A DNA stretch of 64,000 nt from Sphagnum compactum (lineage: Eukaryota > Bryophyta > Sphagnopsida > Sphagnales): positions 1,116,001-1,180,000 of the forward strand of contig OZ234504.1 of assembly GCA_965153455.1 (NCBI GenBank), read 5' to 3'. The notes below the pieces were generated by a model. It saw only the letters and a program-made list of their open reading frames with translations, was not told the DNA's origin and did not search any database. Of the stretch, positions 1 to 11,745 are shown piece by piece (within the stretch, counting starts at the first letter, position 1; each line of letters starts with the position of its first letter). The translations under genes were made by a program, and so were the position numbers.

Positions 1-85
1 TCATGTTTTTAAAAATTCTTTTACATCATTTAACCATTTAGGCCCTGTATAAAACAAATTTGCATATGTGGTTTGATTAGGCACA
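1..85 (-). pseudogene. Ty3/gypsy pol relic, segment downstream of RNase H
   Basis: Read on the minus strand, this stretch is an open frame with the motif WLNDVKEFLKT, which resembles the linker between RNase H and integrase in plant Ty3/gypsy polyproteins. It continues the frame found at 2807-3227; the two parts are separated by the CACTA element at 86-2806. The frame meets a stop at the window edge, and the integrase that should follow lies outside the window. The family assignment rests on motif recognition and on frame continuity with the RNase H part. It is a dead fragment, not an active element. Confidence 0.7.
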
Positions 86-104
86 CACTACTAGAATCCT
101 ATCA

Positions 105-240
105 TTTGCATCCAGTCACTATGCAACTGTCATGCAACTAGCTATCATTTGCAACTATTTCGGTCATGTTTGCAACTACAAATTTCGTATTGTATAATTT
201 TTGGGCTATATGGTTGTGTGTGCAACTAACATGCAAGTAA
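105..240. repeat. Subterminal GCAACT motif array, left end of CACTA copy 1
   Basis: The motif TGCAACT or close variants (ATTTGCA, TTTGCAACTA) recurs at least five times within 140 bp of the left end. Clusters of short motifs just inside the termini are the known binding sites for the TNPA-type protein of CACTA elements. That these particular copies bind a transposase is inferred from position and repetition. Confidence 0.6.
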
Positions 241-384
241 ATGTGTACAACATGGACACGTATCATAAAAATAATGGCTTAAACTTATACATAATTAAAT
301 TACTATACTTAATATATCTACATAGGCTATATATAATAGTATTATGTACTTCTAGTACTAAGGTTAACCCCATGTTAACTTAGG

Positions 385-1085
385 CTAGCCTAAATTAACC
401 TAGGTAAAAATATCCATAGCTAAACTAACCCAGGCTTAGTAAACAAAAAAGTTAAACTAACCATGGCTAAATTAAGTTAGGCTAAACTAATTATGGCTAA
501 TCTAAATAAAGTTAAATTAACCATGGCTAATTTAAGCTAAACTAAATTAATTATGGCTAAAATAAATTAAACTAAATTAAATTGGGCTAAACTAACCATA
601 GTTAAATTAAGTTAGGGTAAAGTAATTATGGATAAATTAAATTAGGCTAAAATTAACCATGGCTAAATTTGTTACACTAAACTAATTATGGCTAAATAAA
701 GTTAGGCCACACCAATTATGGCTAAATCAAGTTAGGCTAAGTTATTTATGGCTAAACTAAATTAGACTATATTAATTATGTCTAAACTAAATTAAGCTAA
801 ATTAACTTAAGTTAAAATAAATATGGCTAAATTAAGTTAGGCCAAAATAATTAATGGCTAAATTAAGTTAGGCTAAAATATTTATGGTTAAAATAAATTA
901 GACTATATTTATTATGGTTAAATTAAATTAGGATAAAATAAATATGGCTAAATTAAGTTAGGCTAAAATATTTATGGCTAAACTTAATTAGCCTAAAACT
1001 AAAAATGGTTAAATTAAGTTAAGCTAAACTAATTATGGTTAAAGTATTTTGCTAAATTAAATTAAGTTAAAACTAAACCATGGTT
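385..1085. repeat. Degenerate AT-rich tandem array inside CACTA copy 1
   Basis: About 700 bp consist of diverged units resembling TTATGGCTAAATTAAG followed by TTAGGCTAAACTAA, giving a period near 30 bp with half-units of about 15 bp. The units differ by substitutions and small indels. There is no coding potential. Internal minisatellites are common in non-autonomous CACTA elements. Confidence 0.8.
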
Positions 1086-1585
1086 TAAATATGTATTGCA
1101 AATTTTATTTGTCAAATATATATATATATTTTTTGGCAAGTAGAATTTTTTGATTTTATTTTATTTGGAATTCTTTTCAGAAAATGTAAATTTGATTAAA
1201 CAAAAAAAAATTCAAAATCAATTAATATGATAATATTAAAATTTATTATAAATAATCATAATTATTAATTAAATTTTTATTATAATTAGAATGATAATCA
1301 ATTATATATATACTCAATAGGTATTATATATTTAAATTTATTATTTATGTTAAAACATTAATGTAAATAAGCTATATTAATCACCTACAAGTACACAAAC
1401 ATCCTAAGCTAATTATTAGTTTAAGCTAGATAATAATATTAAAATCATATTTTCATTAAGTAATCATAATTATTAAAAAATCCTATAATCATGTTTGAAG
1501 TGCAAAAGAAAAGGAGTAACGAAAAATTAACAAGAAGAAAAATAATAAAAATAAGCTTTCCAAATTACAAAACTTTTTTTTTTTT

Positions 1586-1900
1586 TTTGTCGGACCCTTC
1601 ATACTTTCAAACCTCATAACTTTCTTATTTCTTATTCATTTTAAACAATTTAAAGTGCTATAGGAGCGTCACTTGAAGTTCTACAAATCACGTTAGAACT
1701 CTAATATCAACAAAGCAACATAAAAGGAACTTTTTGGGTGTTTAAGAACTGGCCTTTGTAGTGTTCAATAGCTTTTTTTTTGAGTTCTTGACCCCTTTAC
1801 TTCGGGGGGCCATAACTTTCTCATTTCTAATCTGTTTTCAACAATTCTTAATGTATTAGATGCACCAAGAGGAGGGCTTCAAGTTTTGTAGGGACACCAA
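1586..1900 (+). repeat. Imperfect direct repeat of about 100 bp inside CACTA copy 1
   Basis: Two blocks, starting near 1586 and 1790 (spacing about 205 bp), share CATAACTTTCT, a TTTTxAACAAT segment, then a segment with CTTCAAGTT or CTTGAAGTT followed by TxTAG or TCTAC. They are clearly related but diverged. I cannot say what they derive from. Confidence 0.6.
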
Positions 1901-2154
1901 AAGCAATAGAGCCCTCCCCTGGCTGGTATATTTTAATATAATAATTGCATCTAATGTGCAACTAAGTTGGTTCATGAGGTTTGCAATGGAATATTTTATC
2001 GCATATCCTTTAGCTTCCAATTCTATTTGGCTCAGTATATAACTAAAAGCAATAGCTATGTAGTAGCCAAATACCAAGTGCTATTGGGGATGAGTGAATG
2101 AAAAAGACTTCACCTTTATGAAATGGTTAAACCTAAAAATAAAATAAAATTATT

Positions 2155-2265
2155 CTAAACCTACCTATATAGCCTAAGCTTAGTTACTTTTCAACCTATT
2201 TACATACCTAAATAAACCTACCTACCTAATAGGGTTTAATAATGACCTACCTACCTAGGCACCGC
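2155..2265. repeat. CCTA-rich block in CACTA copy 1
   Basis: A run of CCTACCTA and ACCTAAAT words. Equivalent AGGT/ACCT-rich blocks occur in the second CACTA element (19410-19450, 20190-20220, 20425-20450, 23110-23190), which suggests the two are members of one family. Confidence 0.55.
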
Positions 2266-2559
2266 ATGTCAACATCTTATTAGCCATAAATTGGATGATT
2301 TAAAATTTATTCATTAACATTTAAAAATTCAAAACTGGGTGGACCTTGATTACCATGTGTCACCATATAATTGGTGTTAAAAATGAACACTTGTCAAATG
2401 GTCAATGAACGTTCCGTGGTGCCACGTGTCACCATCCTAGTGGCAAAAAATTTAATGATTAAAATTAATCCAAGGAATTTTTAATTTTGAAAACACAAAA
2501 ATAATTAAATAGTGACATGTGTCCACAAGCTAGTTGTCCAATTTTTAAACATGTGTCAT

Positions 2560-2790
2560 ATTTTGATTAGTTGCATTGTAGTTGCAAGGAGAGTTGCACA
2601 TAAGGTGCAACTACATTTGGATTGGTATGTATGGATGAAGATGTATATTAGCACCATATATACATGTTGCATACATAGTGTCGCATGCAATTAAATGTCA
2701 TGTGCAACTTGTTTTAGGAATTACACAAATTTGCAGTTGCATGTGTCGCATGCAATTGAATTTTAGTTGCAAATGATAATTGCAATACCC
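2560..2790. repeat. Subterminal AGTTGCA motif array, right end of CACTA copy 1
   Basis: The reverse complement of the left-end motif, (T)AGTTGCA, recurs six or more times in the last 240 bp, mixed with TGCATGCAATTG variants. The opposite orientation relative to the left array matches the inverted layout of CACTA subterminal regions. Confidence 0.6.
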
Positions 2791-2806
2791 AAAATTTCTA
2801 TTAGTG

Positions 2807-3230
2807 ACACCTATGGGTTCTATAACATCCAACAATCTTGATAATGCATCTACAACTACATGAGTTCTGCCTGGCTTATACACTATGTGAAATCATATTC
2901 GAAGAATAATAACCACCATCTAGTTATTTGATTGGAAAATGAAACACCACATACGAATGTGTAGTTCATGTTGGCATGAAAGTTGCGTGCTTGCTTTACA
3001 AACTTGTGCATGGAGTTAACCACCTTGAATGTAATGAACTTTTTGCAATCAACAATTCTTCCATGAACATGGTCTTGCATGAATTTTTTTTTGTTGTTAA
3101 TATTATTTTTTAAAAACCAAATCCGATGGCCATGAGGTGAAGGTTTGTCAAGGGTGATGGTAGGTTTCAAGGATTGGTCTAGTCGAATCTTTTTGTTCAT
3201 AATGAAATTGATTACATAAAGATTCACATT
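2807..3230 (-). pseudogene. Ty3/gypsy pol relic, RNase H end
   Basis: The minus strand encodes an RNase H-like tail: a block ending ITRWWLLFFEYDFT, then an in-frame KPGRTHVVVDALSRLLD, the usual end of the gypsy RNase H domain. This domain degrades the RNA strand during reverse transcription. The first block and the second are separated by a stop codon at about 2883. The more upstream part (about 3000-3227) is open but I cannot place it securely in the polyprotein. No reverse transcriptase catalytic motif remains. The frame runs into the CACTA end at 2806 and resumes at 85. Confidence 0.75.
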
Positions 3231-4839
3231 TAGAAACCTAAGGGGATTTTTGTTGCAGATTTATTTTCCTACAAATCTAAAGTTCACAGCATGTAGCTAC
3301 AAGTGGTTATTGATCACAAGAAAGGTAAATGCACACTACATTCACCCAAAAACGACATATGAAAGTCCATTTTTATAGTCCAAATTTAGTGATTTTAAAA
3401 AAAAAACATTGAAATGATGTTGAAGTTCACATTTTTTTCCATTTCCAAGCTCATACCACCATAACTTAATTGTTTTTTAAAAACCTCTAAAAATATGGCC
3501 TTGAAACATTCAATTTAGATATCGAAATGGATTTTATGAATTTGAAATTTTCATTTTAAATCTTAAATTTTTTTGAAAGACTTTTTCTTATTTGATGTTT
3601 TCATCTTAAACGTTATGGTACTTCAATGTGTGGTGGTAAAAAGTTATAGGTTTAATTTCCAATTCCACTGGAAATAAAAAGTCCATAATGATAAATTTTT
3701 TGGGGTAGTTTGGATTGTGACATTAGATGTACCAACCTTTGTAAAGGTCCACCTTGAATAGAACATTTATCCTTTTGATAATTTTTATTTTTGGGTTTGA
3801 AAGATTAGAATGTAGGTTTCAATTTTTCATTTCACCTTTGCCAAGTTTTTGAAATAGATTTGAATACAATGCAACAATATTTGACACATTTAGAAAAGAC
3901 TATCATTATGACTTCCAAAAAAGTCCATTGTATGATCCAAATGACATATAACGAACCAATGTGTTTACTTTGCATTTAGGACTATTGTTTTTTTCGGGGT
4001 CCTTTTTCCCAAAATACATGTTTTCCTAAAGAGGAATTTTCAAATGAAATGTTTTGAAACTTTTTATATATTTTATTTATAGTTTCCCCAATATGTCATT
4101 TTTTTTACAATCAAATTTGGAGAAATACGAATTTTTGAAAGTGCACAAATTTTGCCAGATTTTGTGTTTTGTCTTGAAAATTTGTCATAATTTCAAATCA
4201 TACCAAAACATGTTAACATTTTCAAGTTTAATTTTTTATCATATAAGTTACAAGTTTCTTTAAACAACATATACATTGCATCACATTTACATGTCGAAAA
4301 GGATCATGAATTTTTTTAAACCTTAATTTTTGATAAACAAATTTTAAAAAAGAAGAAGAAAATTTGAGTGTTGTTTAGATGTATCTAATAGTACCCTATT
4401 ACTACAAAAAAAAATTGGGGATGAAATAAATTGTATTATGAAAATTAAGGGCCCTTTATGAAAGTAGTGTCATTGAATGAAACTGTTAAACATCGTTTAT
4501 TCAAACCAAACTTAGATATTGGAATTTTGTTTGATTCATTTTAGATTTTCAATATCCATATTATTCAATGAACACAACTTTCCATGATTTACATGCCATT
4601 AAAGTGGCACCACATAGACAAATGTAACAAGAATTGCAGAACAATTGACGTTTTGACATCAATTTTGGTTCATTTGAGTAAATTCACACCATGTAGTGTG
4701 CTTTTACCCAAAAGTGGTCATGAAAAGTTTTGTGGGACAATTTATGAAAGTTTTTTGGAGTTTTTTATATTGTTTAGTCTTATTGAAGAACTTATGATGA
4801 CTTCTTCAACCTTGAACATAGATCACAAGATGGCATTCA
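3231..4839. other. AT-rich stretch with no recognisable gene
   Basis: Continuous AT-rich DNA with poly-A and poly-T runs. Short open frames exist but none shows a recognisable motif. It may include the 5' body of the Harbinger relic that ends near 5135; a terminal inverted repeat for that element was looked for and not found. Confidence 0.5.
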
Positions 4840-5135
4840 CCTTTACGTCATTGAGGACAAGGGCTATCCACTTCTACCCTAGTTCATGATCCTTCATAAA
4901 TAAAGTACAAACATTAGGCACATATATTTGGAGGCATATACAACAAATATCTTTCTAGAGAGAGGAGTGTGGTGGAAAATGTTTTTGGGATATTGAAAAA
5001 GACTTTTAGAAAACTACTATTCAAAGATGATCTCCATAAACTCTTCATTCCTAATGTTGTTAAATGTTGTTGATACTTACTATATAACTTGATATTGGAT
5101 GGGAGGGATGTTAATGTAAATGCACTAATGCTTTA
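4840..5135 (+). pseudogene. PIF/Harbinger transposase, C-terminal relic
   Basis: The plus strand carries two blocks typical of the C-terminal half of plant PIF/Harbinger DDE transposases: DKGYPLLP at 4856-4879, then RSVVENVFGILKKTFRKLL from 4963 followed by a VVKCC segment and YLLYNLI near 5065-5095. In functional proteins this half contains the last catalytic acidic residue and cuts and rejoins the element ends. Here stop codons interrupt it after DKGYPLLP, after the next few residues and after VVKCC. The upstream catalytic region is not recognisable. It is a broken relic and pairs with the Myb-like accessory relic at 8775-9165. Confidence 0.75.
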
Positions 5136-5639
5136 GTTAGAATAGCGATATCAACAAGGTGGAATAAGAAAACATAAAAAAATAGGACAAATGTAGGACT
5201 CAATGAAACATAAGTTGTTTTAGAAGATAATGAACTTTTGGGATTTAGTCAAAAATTGACACTTGAGGCATATCTAGGGAACAAATGAACACATAGAAAA
5301 TGAAAAAGTTGAAATGTTGTCAAGTGTAATGCTCAAATGAAATTAAAATGTTGAACTCAATGTTGTAAATTGTAATGTTCAATTTTTTCCCTTCAAGTAT
5401 ATGTTGTCAAGTTTGGAATTGAAATGGAGAATGTTGAAATGTACAATGTCCAATGTTGTTTTCATCATGATAGTTGCACAAATTTGTTAAAAATCATCAC
5501 CATAGATCATTTCATCATTCATGGCAAACTATAGATTTGAAACTTGAAAAATATTTGAACTAGGTAATAGTAAAAAAAAAGGATTCGGATCTTCAAAAGA
5601 TCTGAACTTGGTAGGAACATTTAAGAAGAATTTTTTTAT

Positions 5640-6260
5640 CAAGGGTAGATGCAAGGTTGAGTGGCTCACTTTCTTGACATAGTGATTTTTTTTTTAAGCA
5701 TCTTTTGTTCAAATGAGTATGGTAATTAATATATCTAAACATACAATAATTGGAAATGGAATATAAACTAACAGCTTCATTATGAACACATCCATATAAT
5801 TATTTTGTGAAAACTTTCATCCACTAATAGTAATGGACTTTTAAAGTCCCAAAATAGGGATTGGTCAGCTAGATTCAAAATTAAAAAATGCAAAAATTTG
5901 TATTGATTTCCATTCTAAATGTGTTATAGTGACTCAATATAGGTTATAATATGAGATGCGGAACTCAAATAAAAAATCCTTCCCATGAAAATTTTAGCCA
6001 AATGATAGTTATGGACTTTTGAATGGTTAGAATTGGACCATATTTTGATAAGTCCCATAAAAGGTGCAATTTGTATTATTTTTCAATTTTTTTCCCTCAC
6101 AAGAGAATGTTTCCATAAAATCTACATGGGGCATTATTAATATGGACTCCTATCACTCCATGACATATTCTTGACCAATAAAATAGGAGCAAATTGCTAG
6201 CTCATCATTAAGCTAATGTTGTTTTTGGACTTTTATGGAATACAAAACTTGCCAATAGTG
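5640..6260 (+). repeat. Unnamed roughly 650-bp repeat, copy 1
   Basis: Landmarks in order: GTGGCTCACTTT, a segment with TTCATTATGAAC, ATTGATTTCCATT, a block reading GGACTTTTGAATGGTTAGAA near 6015, and GGGGCATTATT near 6128. The same landmarks in the same order occur at 7480-8175 and inverted at 19460-20185. This copy diverges after about 6150. There is no coding capacity. Confidence 0.75.
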
Positions 6261-7479
6261 AGACACTCAATCTTGCATCCACCCTCAATTGTGTATTTTG
6301 TTGAACATGTGTAATGATGTGTAATGATATGTTTTGAATATGGAAGTTATTGAAGATACTTATTTGTTTAGATTTGTTATGGCAAAATGATTCAAATTAT
6401 AATTTTTTTCTTCAAATTCAATGTTACATCAACTATTGAAAAATGTTGAATGAAATGTAAGATTCATTATTGCTATTTATTTCAATGTTGTTTTAGCTCA
6501 ATGAAATTGAAATTTTGTCAAATGGTAAATTGATTCAACTTGGAGTAGTTTTTCTTTAGATCAATTGTTTGATAGAACTAGTCTACAATTGTTTCTTGAT
6601 TGTTTGGCAATATCTAAATCATTAGAAGAGGAGTTAGACATGTTGATTGGTGGAAGCATTTGCAATTGATCTTTTGTGAAGGCATGACACATGGGTAATG
6701 CAAGGTACGATGGTTCATTTTTGGGATGGAATGGTGTTTTTTTTTTGTACATTTCTCCCAATTGTGTATGGTTAATGGGGTTTTTCATGGTTCGGGTTCC
6801 CAAAAAAAGAAAAAGGACTCAAGGACCTTTGTGGGGCTACTTTTTGCAAATAACATTTATTTGAAACAAATTTAAGTGAGAAAAATTGAATAGTCCAATT
6901 TAAAGTAATTCATGTGGTGGTGGTGAGTTTTCCATTCATAAATAGTTATGTATGAATACTTTGGTTTATAGCCAAAAACAACAAAATTCCCAAAAATTCC
7001 AAAAATTAGTTTCAATGGACAACCAAACATGTTTTTTGGCAAGATTTTTTCTTGCACATGTGACTTGCACCTCGAGCTAGACATTTTGAACCCACTAAAC
7101 ACAATTGTTTTGTCAAGTGGTTAAAAAAATAGTCTTTTTCCTTGCAGCCCTTTCCTTCAAAATTTAAAGACTTTGAAATTTTTGTATAATTTGGTTTTTC
7201 ATCAAGTTCATATAACATTTACTTTCATAAAAGGGGGCATGTTTTTGTTGTGTAAATTTTTTGAAATCAATTGTGTGACTTTATGCATTCCTTTTGACTC
7301 TTTTAAAAAAAGTGCAGTTTAGATGTTTGATATAGTTAGTTTACAAGACTCAAAATGACATTTACATAGTATCCAAATTATTTTAAAATATGTTTATTAA
7401 TTTAACAAGACATCATTTTAACTATTGGCATACAACAATTCACTACAACTATAATAATGTAAGATAAAAAAAAATCCAA
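6261..7479. other. AT-rich spacer between two direct repeat copies
   Basis: No gene is recognised. The minus strand has open stretches of 68-80 codons around 6561-7218, but they show no family motif and look like chance frames in AT-rich DNA. With the flanking copies as direct repeats it could be the interior of an LTR-like unit, but no primer-binding site or polypurine tract was seen. Confidence 0.45.
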
Positions 7480-8175
7480 AGTTGTCCTTTGCAATCTTTT
7501 AAATACATGTCATTCTTTTGTGGTACCCCAATCATGAATACACCTGATTAATATGTCCTTGGATTGGGACTTGAATCTAAACTAGCAACTTGATTATGAA
7601 CATTTTTGTCAAATTATGTTTTGATAAATAATTTGTCCGTTGATAATAATGAACTTTTGAAGTTTGAAAATATGGAATGGTCATTTGGTTGTAACAATAG
7701 AAAATGGATAAATTCATATTGATTTTCATTTAAATTCTTGTTAGTGACTTAATATGTGTTGTAATATGAAATGATAGATTCATATTAAGAACCCTTTTCT
7801 TATTAACCTTAGCCAAATCATAGTTTCGGACTTTTGAATGGTTAGAATTGGACCATATTTTCATAAGTCCATATGAATTACAATTTTTAATTTTTTTTCA
7901 ATTTTTTTCCCCCAAACCATATGTTTTGGAAAACTTTACTTGGGGCATTGTTCATATGGACTTTGTGGGTTTTCTTTTTAGGACTTCAAAATTGAAAAAT
8001 GGCATTAACATCTTTTGATGTAAGTTTTGACCTAGAGGTTTGTAAACGTTCATAGGTGGGCAAACATTTATTAGTCAAATATTACAATAACAACATTTAA
8101 GGAAATAATAACCATGTCCATCTGAACATTTTTTATGGACTTTGTATGGACTTATATGGAGTGTAAATTTTACGA
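7480..8175 (+). repeat. Unnamed roughly 650-bp repeat, copy 2
   Basis: Shares with copy 1 the block GGACTTTTGAATGGTTAGAA followed by TTGGACCATATTTT (from about 7829) and the GGGGCATTGTT landmark (about 7940). It shares with the inverted copy at 19460-20185 a longer 3' part, including ACCATGTCCATCTGAA and TATGGACTTATATGGAG near 8111-8162, so the full unit is about 650-700 bp. Confidence 0.75.
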
Positions 8176-8774
8176 TTTTTGAACCATTGTATTATGCATT
8201 CATGCACATTATAGAGTTAAGGTTTGATAGAATGCTTACCAGATTCTTGTTCATTTTGTAAGCCTTCATCTCCCCTTTTCAAATTCTTGAAATGCTGTTT
8301 GAATGAGATTTGGTCCTGTTCTTGTCAATTTGAACTTGATTTGTGTTGATGTGGTCCATGGCATCCATGACAATTTTACCATTTTCATTAGCAATTTCAA
8401 TGATCAATAGGAACATTGATGTTTTTTTCTTTTGACTCTAAGTTTTCCAAAAGTTACAATTGTTGATATTTTAGGCGTTGGATGTGTGCTGGTTCTTGCA
8501 AATGTCATAAAATTAAATTCATCGAGGTTCATAAATGTAGGACATTAAGGAGTTCCATTATCTAATCCAAAGGATTGTGAAAAGGCATCTAAGTTGATTG
8601 CATTGTGTGTAGTAGCTCCATGATTATTTCCCTAGTTGAATTGAGGAGTTTCTTGGCTTTCATCTAAAACATCATCTTTTATCAGCAATTCTTGTATCAA
8701 CGATCATTAGGTTGTGCAAGAAAATGTTCAACCTCTTCTTCTTTCTATTGTACATAGATTCCATCACCTTTTGT
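8176..8774 (-). other. Probable decayed 3' part of the Myb-like relic
   Basis: This lies directly downstream of the Myb-like block on the minus strand. Short in-frame segments alternate with stops. No additional domain is recognised; assigning it to the same gene rests on position only. Confidence 0.35.
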
Positions 8775-9165
8775 TTACATATTCCTTAGGTGGATTGGAG
8801 CATTAATGTTTTTTCCCCCTTGGAAAACCTCAATTGTTTTATAACAATTTTCATTGAAATGACTTGACAAATGGAGTATGTCTTGTTTTTCCATTGTCAA
8901 ATCCCAATATGAAGTGTTACGACCAATGCCTTTGTGATAATCAAATATCTTTTTATAATTGCCATTTATGTAGTTCCACTTGTCCTTGTACGTCTTGTTG
9001 ATTCTTGGAGTCTTTGAACGTGTGATTATTTGTTGGTCTTTTGATAACTTGTTCCACCTTTGTGTTATAGGTATCATGTTTGTTCACATATTAACAACTT
9101 CATTCAAAGCAATATGTTTTTTGTGATTACAATTAGTTAGGGCCATTGCCTCCTCATGACTCTAA
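8775..9165 (-). pseudogene. Myb/SANT-like accessory protein of a PIF/Harbinger element, relic
   Basis: The minus strand reads MIPITQRWNKLSKDQQII, then KDKWNYINGNYKKIFDYHK, then NTSYWDLTMEKQDI. Tryptophan-anchored helices of the form W...KW...YKKI.DYHKG.G...YWDL are typical of the trihelix/Myb-SANT proteins encoded beside PIF/Harbinger transposases, which help the transposase bind DNA and enter the nucleus. The 100-codon block 9077-8775 is intact; upstream, the same frame continues to about 9165 with two stop codons. Another open stretch at 9418-9227 in a different frame may be the original N-terminus. It is convergent with the transposase relic at 4840-5135. Confidence 0.7.
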
Positions 9166-9399
9166 TTCGTGTTGCATTGGTGGGAAGGACCTTCACTTTT
9201 TCGACCTTTTCCTTTGACTCTTGTTCTCATGCGATTTGATGAATTGTTTCTTGAATTATCCATTGCATCCATTTCCTTTTGGCTTCAATTGTGTTGTTAT
9301 AAGATGTTTTTGCCTTTTTTGCATGTCTTTTACTATTGTTTGGTGTTGAATTGACTCTTGCTAAATTACCCAATTTGTTAAGAATTTGTGATGATGACA

Positions 9400-9720
9400 T
9401 TATGAAAGATGCATACATGGAAATGATAAATGTAAAAAGACAAATGTGTTAATGCCGTGAGAGGTGTAAAATTTGCAAAAATGATAGATGTAGAAAAACA
9501 GAAATGATGTTACAACACAAAATGACAGATGCAAAAACATGTGTAGAACTTGGATATGAATTGTGATGGTGAAGTGCATGTGATTGAGGCGGAAATGTAA
9601 AGCTTGAATGCAAATTGCGATGGTGAAGCATATGTGAGGCATGGGTGTAAATCGTAGGGGAGATGGTGAGATGTAAGAGATAGACCTTTATTTATAGGTG
9701 ACATTGTCAATAAGCTATTA
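9400..9720. repeat. Short degenerate repeats rich in GATGxxxAAATG words
   Basis: A segment like AATTGTGATGGTGAAG(T)GCATGTGA recurs as AATTGCGATGGTGAAGCATATGTGA about 60 bp later (near 9558 and 9616), and related AAATGATAxATGTA words occur at 9420-9500. Long open frames on the minus strand here result from the repetition. Confidence 0.5.
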
Positions 9721-11446
9721 GATTCAAGGCTATTAAGCTATTGGTAATGTTAATGGACCAAGATTTTCATTTTTTGAAGATTTTTAGCATCATGGCAATA
9801 AATTGCAACTGATTGTGATCATAGTCAAATGAACCAAAAACCATGTTAAAGGACCAAAAATCAATCAATTTTTTCAAACATATTTATGTAATGCCACTTT
9901 GTTATCATGTTGATCAAGGAAATTTGTGCTAAATGATTTATATGAATGTTGAAAAATTCCAAAAAAAAAACCATTTAATTAATAAACTGAGTTTTGGTTT
10001 TAGTAAAGGACTTTTGAACTTTAACACCCCCAAATCAATTTTATAAAGCACTAGGCTAAAGACTCTTTTAGTAAAAAAATTTTAATGGGATTTTTTTGAA
10101 ATGATGATAACCTACCATCCACATATGAAAAACACTCATAATTTAAAAATCATGGTATTTGAAATTTTTAGAAATTCAAAATATAATTTTAGAATGTTTA
10201 AATTTCAAAAGTCATTTGCTAGATGCAAATGGTCATAATGTGTATGACATATGAACAAAGTTGTGGCTTATGATACAAAAAACTAAAGTTTAAAGTAGTT
10301 ATCATATTTTAGCATGATCTAAAATTATGATCATTTTTTAAGTTGAAACATAGAATTTGAAAAATCATATTTATTCAAAAAGAGTTAACACAAGTAATGT
10401 AATTTATTGGAGGAATTATAAATATTTTAAAGAACATGTTGTAAAAATAGTCCTTAAAAAATCTTTTTTATGAAAAAGTCAAAATGTTAAAAAAAAGGCC
10501 TATTTCTGGTTGAAGCCTTTATCACTATTAGCTCATTTGATTATGATTGCACCCAACCTTCATTAATTTTAAAATTAGATTAATGATAATGGTGCCACAT
10601 CATCATAATTTTCTTTTCATTTGAATAGATATAATTATCATTCATTGTATTGCCCATGCTATCTTCATGTTTGAATGTACCTATACGATTGCAATATAGT
10701 AGTGAAAGAAGTTGAACCGATTAGGGCAAAGTGGCATTCTATAATGTGACAAGGCTTGTTCCAAAGGCTTACAAATGTGTCCACTGTTGATTTACATGAA
10801 TGAAGATTTTATGTCTAGGATGATCTTGAAAGTTTTGCTATATTTCACGTTTCTTGCCATGATTAAGCATGTCTATAAAATATGAACATTGATTGCACCT
10901 AGTGCATGTACAAGGTTTAGGATGCACACATTGTGCAAGTGTAAATATATAAATCTCACCCACCTTTGTGTACATGCAAGAATATAACATTTAATGTGTA
11001 GCGGTTAGTAAATATAGAATCATGGAAGGCCATCATTTCATGCTTTATAAAATCATTGAACTAGAAGTGTAAAACAAGTATATTTACATGCACTGTAATG
11101 ACTATTAAAAATCATGTAAATGTCAAGTAAATAAATAAAACATGAAGCAATAAATGTAAAACATGTAAACTTGGGGGTTTTTGTTTCATGTCAAGTGTTT
11201 GACCAATCTTTGCAAATACATGTTAAGAATGAGACACATAGTGAATTCCAAGATGGAATGCATTGTGATGTAAAACAGATGCATGCATCCACATTACAAA
11301 CTGCCAATGTGATTTGGGGTCAAATTAAAATACACTAATCAGCTTACATGGCATTCATTATACACATAAAAACATACAACGTAATGAATGCCTTAAAGAG
11401 AATAGAGTTGGCAAGCAGCGTGACAAAGCATCCATGATGAGTATTG
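9721..11446. other. AT-rich stretch with nothing recognised
   Basis: No coding motif, RNA gene or clear repeat boundary was seen. Composition becomes slightly less AT-rich after about 11400, where the inverted repeat begins. Confidence 0.5.
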
Positions 11447-11745
11447 TAACACCCAAGGAGTTGGGCATTCCTAAAATAAGCACCCGCACAAGTGTAGAGC
11501 TGAAGGGGTGGGGTCCTTATTTCAGGAAGGGCTTGCTTAATTGAAGGGCATTACCCGAAATAAAACACTGGCAAAAATAGATTTTTTCATGATATGTTGG
11601 TGGGTATCGTAAGGGGAAAATGAAGAATAGGCAGGCATTTTGAAATACCCAAACACTTGCCCCTGTCGTGAAGGAAAAATATTTGTGCTAGATAACATGC
11701 CCTCTAAATACACTAGAAATGATCAGCTCCAGGTGCTTAACAATA
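11447..11745 (+). repeat. Roughly 300-bp dispersed repeat, copy A (left arm of inverted pair)
   Basis: Starts near GTAACACCCAAGGAG, contains AATAAGCACCCGC and TTATTTCAGGA, a GTGGGTATCGTAAGG segment, and ends near ACATGCCCTCTAAATACACTA and GTGCTTAAC. Copy B at 13138-13440 is its inverted partner and copy C at 27655-27945 is a third, unpaired copy. Confidence 0.7.

Larger units (their letters stand above)
86..2806. mobile_element. Non-autonomous CACTA (En/Spm) DNA transposon, copy 1
   Basis: The left end begins CACTACTAGAA and the right end finishes TTTCTATTAGTG, the inverted complement of CACTAATAGAAA; these are typical CACTA termini. A 3-bp target duplication, ACA, flanks it at 83-85 and 2807-2809, the length expected of the superfamily. 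The 2721-bp element contains no transposase-like frame, so it would have moved using enzymes supplied in trans. Inside are subterminal GCAACT-type motifs at both ends, a long AT-rich tandem array and a CCTA-rich block. It sits inside the gypsy pol frame, which becomes continuous when the element and one ACA are removed. Confidence 0.9.

Noticed and set aside
4390-4410. TACTACAAAAAAAA resembling a decayed CACTA or other transposon end
   Set aside because: No partner end or target duplication was identified.
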